This document shows, piece after piece, positions 13,205 through 14,315 of a stretch of 14,315 nucleotides of DNA. The notes below the pieces were generated by a model. That model did no database searches, was not told the DNA's origin, and saw only the letters and a program-made list of their open reading frames with translations. The position numbers and the translations under genes are program-made. The stretch's first letter is position 1, and every line of letters starts with the position of its first letter. Source of the DNA: JBMNKL01 sp050261495 (GTDB lineage: Bacteria > Bacillota > Clostridia > Acetivibrionales > DTU013); NCBI GenBank assembly GCA_050261495.1, contig JBLNDI010000040.1:1-14315 (forward strand), written 5' to 3'.

Positions 13205-13983
13205 TATATATTAAATCAAAGTCGGAATTGGAGCTGATGAAAAAAGCGGGCGAAATAGTGGCAACCGCGCTCAAGCTGGTGGAGGAAGCCGTAAAACCGG
13301 GCGTGACGACGAGGGAATTGGACAGTATTGCGGAAAAATATATCCTCAGTCAAAAAGCGGTGCCGCTGTTCAAAGGCGTACGCTGCGCGATAGAAGGCGG
13401 AATTGATTTTCCCGGGACGATATGCGCTTCCGTCAACAACGAAGTGATACACGGGATACCGGGTTTAAGACAGTTAAAAGATGGAGATATTATTAGTGTC
13501 GATATAGGAGTCAGTTTCAGCGGGTTTTGCGGCGATGCGGCAAGAACATTCCCGGTGGGGAATGTTTCGGAAGAAGCAATGAGACTGATCCGGGCGACAG
13601 AGCAGAGTTTTTATGAAGGGATAAAATACGCGTTTAAAGGAAACCGCGTCGCAGATATATCCAGGGCAGTGCAGCAATACGTTGAAAGCGAAGGATTCTC
13701 GGTTGTCCGTGATTTTGTGGGCCATGGCATAGGCAGGGAAATGTGGGAAGCACCGCAGGTACCGAACTTTGCCACCCGCGAGAGAGGCCCCAGGCTTGAG
13801 CCGGGTATGACGCTAGCGATCGAACCGATGGTAAACCAGGGAGCGCATTATGTAAAAATTCTTGATGATAAATGGACTGTGGTTACGGCAGACGGCAAAT
13901 TATCGGCACATTATGAAAACACTATTGCAATAACCGACGGTGAGCCGTTGATTATGACAAAGCTCAGAGGTGAGGATTATTGA
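13201..13983 (+). CDS. map: Type I methionine aminopeptidase, variant active site
   Basis: Removes the initiator methionine from new proteins using two metal ions. The 260 residues keep all five metal ligands: aspartates 101 and 112, histidine 175, glutamates 208 and 239, and the first substrate histidine at 84 (VIHGIPG). The motif normally read as GHGIGxxxHExP is here GHGIGREMWEAP, so tryptophan 182 replaces the second conserved histidine (178 in the Escherichia coli enzyme). About seven extra residues lie between FKG and FPGTIC (about 60-69), in the region that forms the methionine pocket. The ATG overlaps the adk stop. The gene is intact and sits in the usual place, so it may be active with altered kinetics or specificity; activity cannot be judged from sequence. 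Confidence 0.94.
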   Translation: MIYIKSKSELELMKKAGEIVATALKLVEEAVKPGVTTRELDSIAEKYILSQKAVPLFKGVRCAIEGGIDFPGTICASVNNEVIHGIPGLRQLKDGDIISVDIGVSFSGFCGDAARTFPVGNVSEEAMRLIRATEQSFYEGIKYAFKGNRVADISRAVQQYVESEGFSVVRDFVGHGIGREMWEAPQVPNFATRERGPRLEPGMTLAIEPMVNQGAHYVKILDDKWTVVTADGKLSAHYENTIAITDGEPLIMTKLRGEDY

Positions 13984-14243
13984 GCGTATCTTTAGGCCAG
14001 GTAGTTGTTTCTCGGGCAGGAAGGGATGCTGGAAGAAGATTCGTTGTAGTAAAAGTGGTTGACGATTTGTACGTGGAAATCTCCGATGGGGACTTGCGGA
14101 AGATTGAAAAACCAAAGAGAAAGAAAGTCAAGCATTTAAATATAACGGATGAGAAGGCCGAAAACCTCGAGGAAAAACTAAAGAGCGGCGCAAAGATAAC
14201 AAATGCGGAAATAAGAAAAGCTCTGGCAGATTTGGATTTTTAA
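13980..14243 (+). CDS. KOW-domain RNA-binding protein (L14e/L6e/L27e-like family)
   Basis: The 87-residue protein has an N-terminal KOW-type segment: GQVVVSRAGRDAGRRFVVVK at about 6-25, then VVDDLYVEISDGDLRK. A very basic linker PKRKKVKHLN (45-54) and a charged helical C-terminal half ending IRKALADLDF follow. Such proteins, related to eukaryotic and archaeal L14e/L27e, are known as uncharacterised KOW-domain proteins between map and infA in many Clostridia. A role in ribosome or RNA binding is inferred from the fold, the basic linker and the operon. The start is TTG at 13980, overlapping the map stop (TTGA), with AGAGGTGA six bases upstream. No function is established. Confidence 0.85.
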   Translation: MSVSLGQVVVSRAGRDAGRRFVVVKVVDDLYVEISDGDLRKIEKPKRKKVKHLNITDEKAENLEEKLKSGAKITNAEIRKALADLDF

Positions 14244-14258
14244 AGGAGGGTTTGAGTT

Positions 14259-14315
14259 TTGTCAAAAGACGACGTAATCGAAGTTGAGGGGAAAATTATT
14301 GAAGCGTTGCCGAAT
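14259..14315 (+). CDS. infA: Translation initiation factor IF-1 (C-terminus off window)
   Basis: IF-1 binds the ribosomal A site during initiation. Only the first 19 residues are visible: MSKDDVIEVEGKIIEALPN, which is the family N-terminus leading into the OB fold. The start is TTG at 14259, nine bases after AAGGAGG (14243-14249). The gap to the KOW gene is 15 bases. The order map-KOW-infA supports the call. In related operons rpmJ, rpsM, rpsK, rpsD, rpoA and rplQ follow, outside this window. Confidence 0.93.
   Translation, partial: MSKDDVIEVEGKIIEALPN

Noticed and set aside
1..14315. CRISPR arrays, insertion sequences, tRNA or rRNA genes, phage or defence genes
   Set aside because: No direct repeat arrays, transposase motifs, tRNA-like cloverleafs or defence domains were seen; the window is a conserved housekeeping operon.

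Overview
This window is the S10-spc ribosomal protein cluster of a low-to-moderate GC, Gram-positive bacterium, most likely a member of the class Clostridia. The evidence is the gene order (rpsJ-rplC-rplD-rplW-rplB-rpsS-rplV-rpsC-rplP-rpmC-rpsQ-rplN-rplX-rplE-rpsN-rpsH-rplF-rplR-rpsE-rpmD-rplO-secY-adk-map-KOW protein-infA), strong AGGAGG-type ribosome binding sites before most genes, frequent TTG and GTG starts, zinc-type S14 and zinc-type adenylate kinase, and a small KOW-domain gene between map and infA. Closer placement is not possible from this sequence alone.

Region by region: positions 1-946 hold the 5' part of a leftward glycerate 2-kinase gene (MOFRL family), cut by the window edge. 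Positions 947-1536 are a 590-base divergent control region. It has one good sigma-A-type promoter reading left, two reading right, an A7T7 tract placed like an UP element, and a long rpsJ leader. That leader contains a GNRA-capped stem, an intrinsic-terminator-like hairpin followed by five T's, and GC-rich hairpins next to the rpsJ Shine-Dalgarno. From 1537 to the right edge all genes read rightward with small gaps or overlaps and look like one long operon. No terminator or strong new promoter was recognised inside it, although it was not scanned exhaustively.

The genes work together. Twenty-one ribosomal proteins build the 30S and 50S subunits. SecY forms the membrane channel that ribosomes dock on. 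Adk balances adenine nucleotides, Map removes the initiator methionine, IF-1 (infA, partial) acts in translation initiation, and the KOW protein is probably RNA- or ribosome-associated. rpmD (L30, 59 codons) is present at 10593-10772.

Most of the window is ordinary and highly conserved. The points worth a second look are the attenuator-like rpsJ leader, the overlapping divergent promoters, an L22 with an extra N-terminal arm of about 50 residues, a methionine aminopeptidase in which the normally conserved second active-site histidine is tryptophan, the KOW protein, seven TTG starts, and a recurring pattern of stem-loops without T-tracts in the longer intergenic gaps. No mobile element, CRISPR array, tRNA or rRNA was found.
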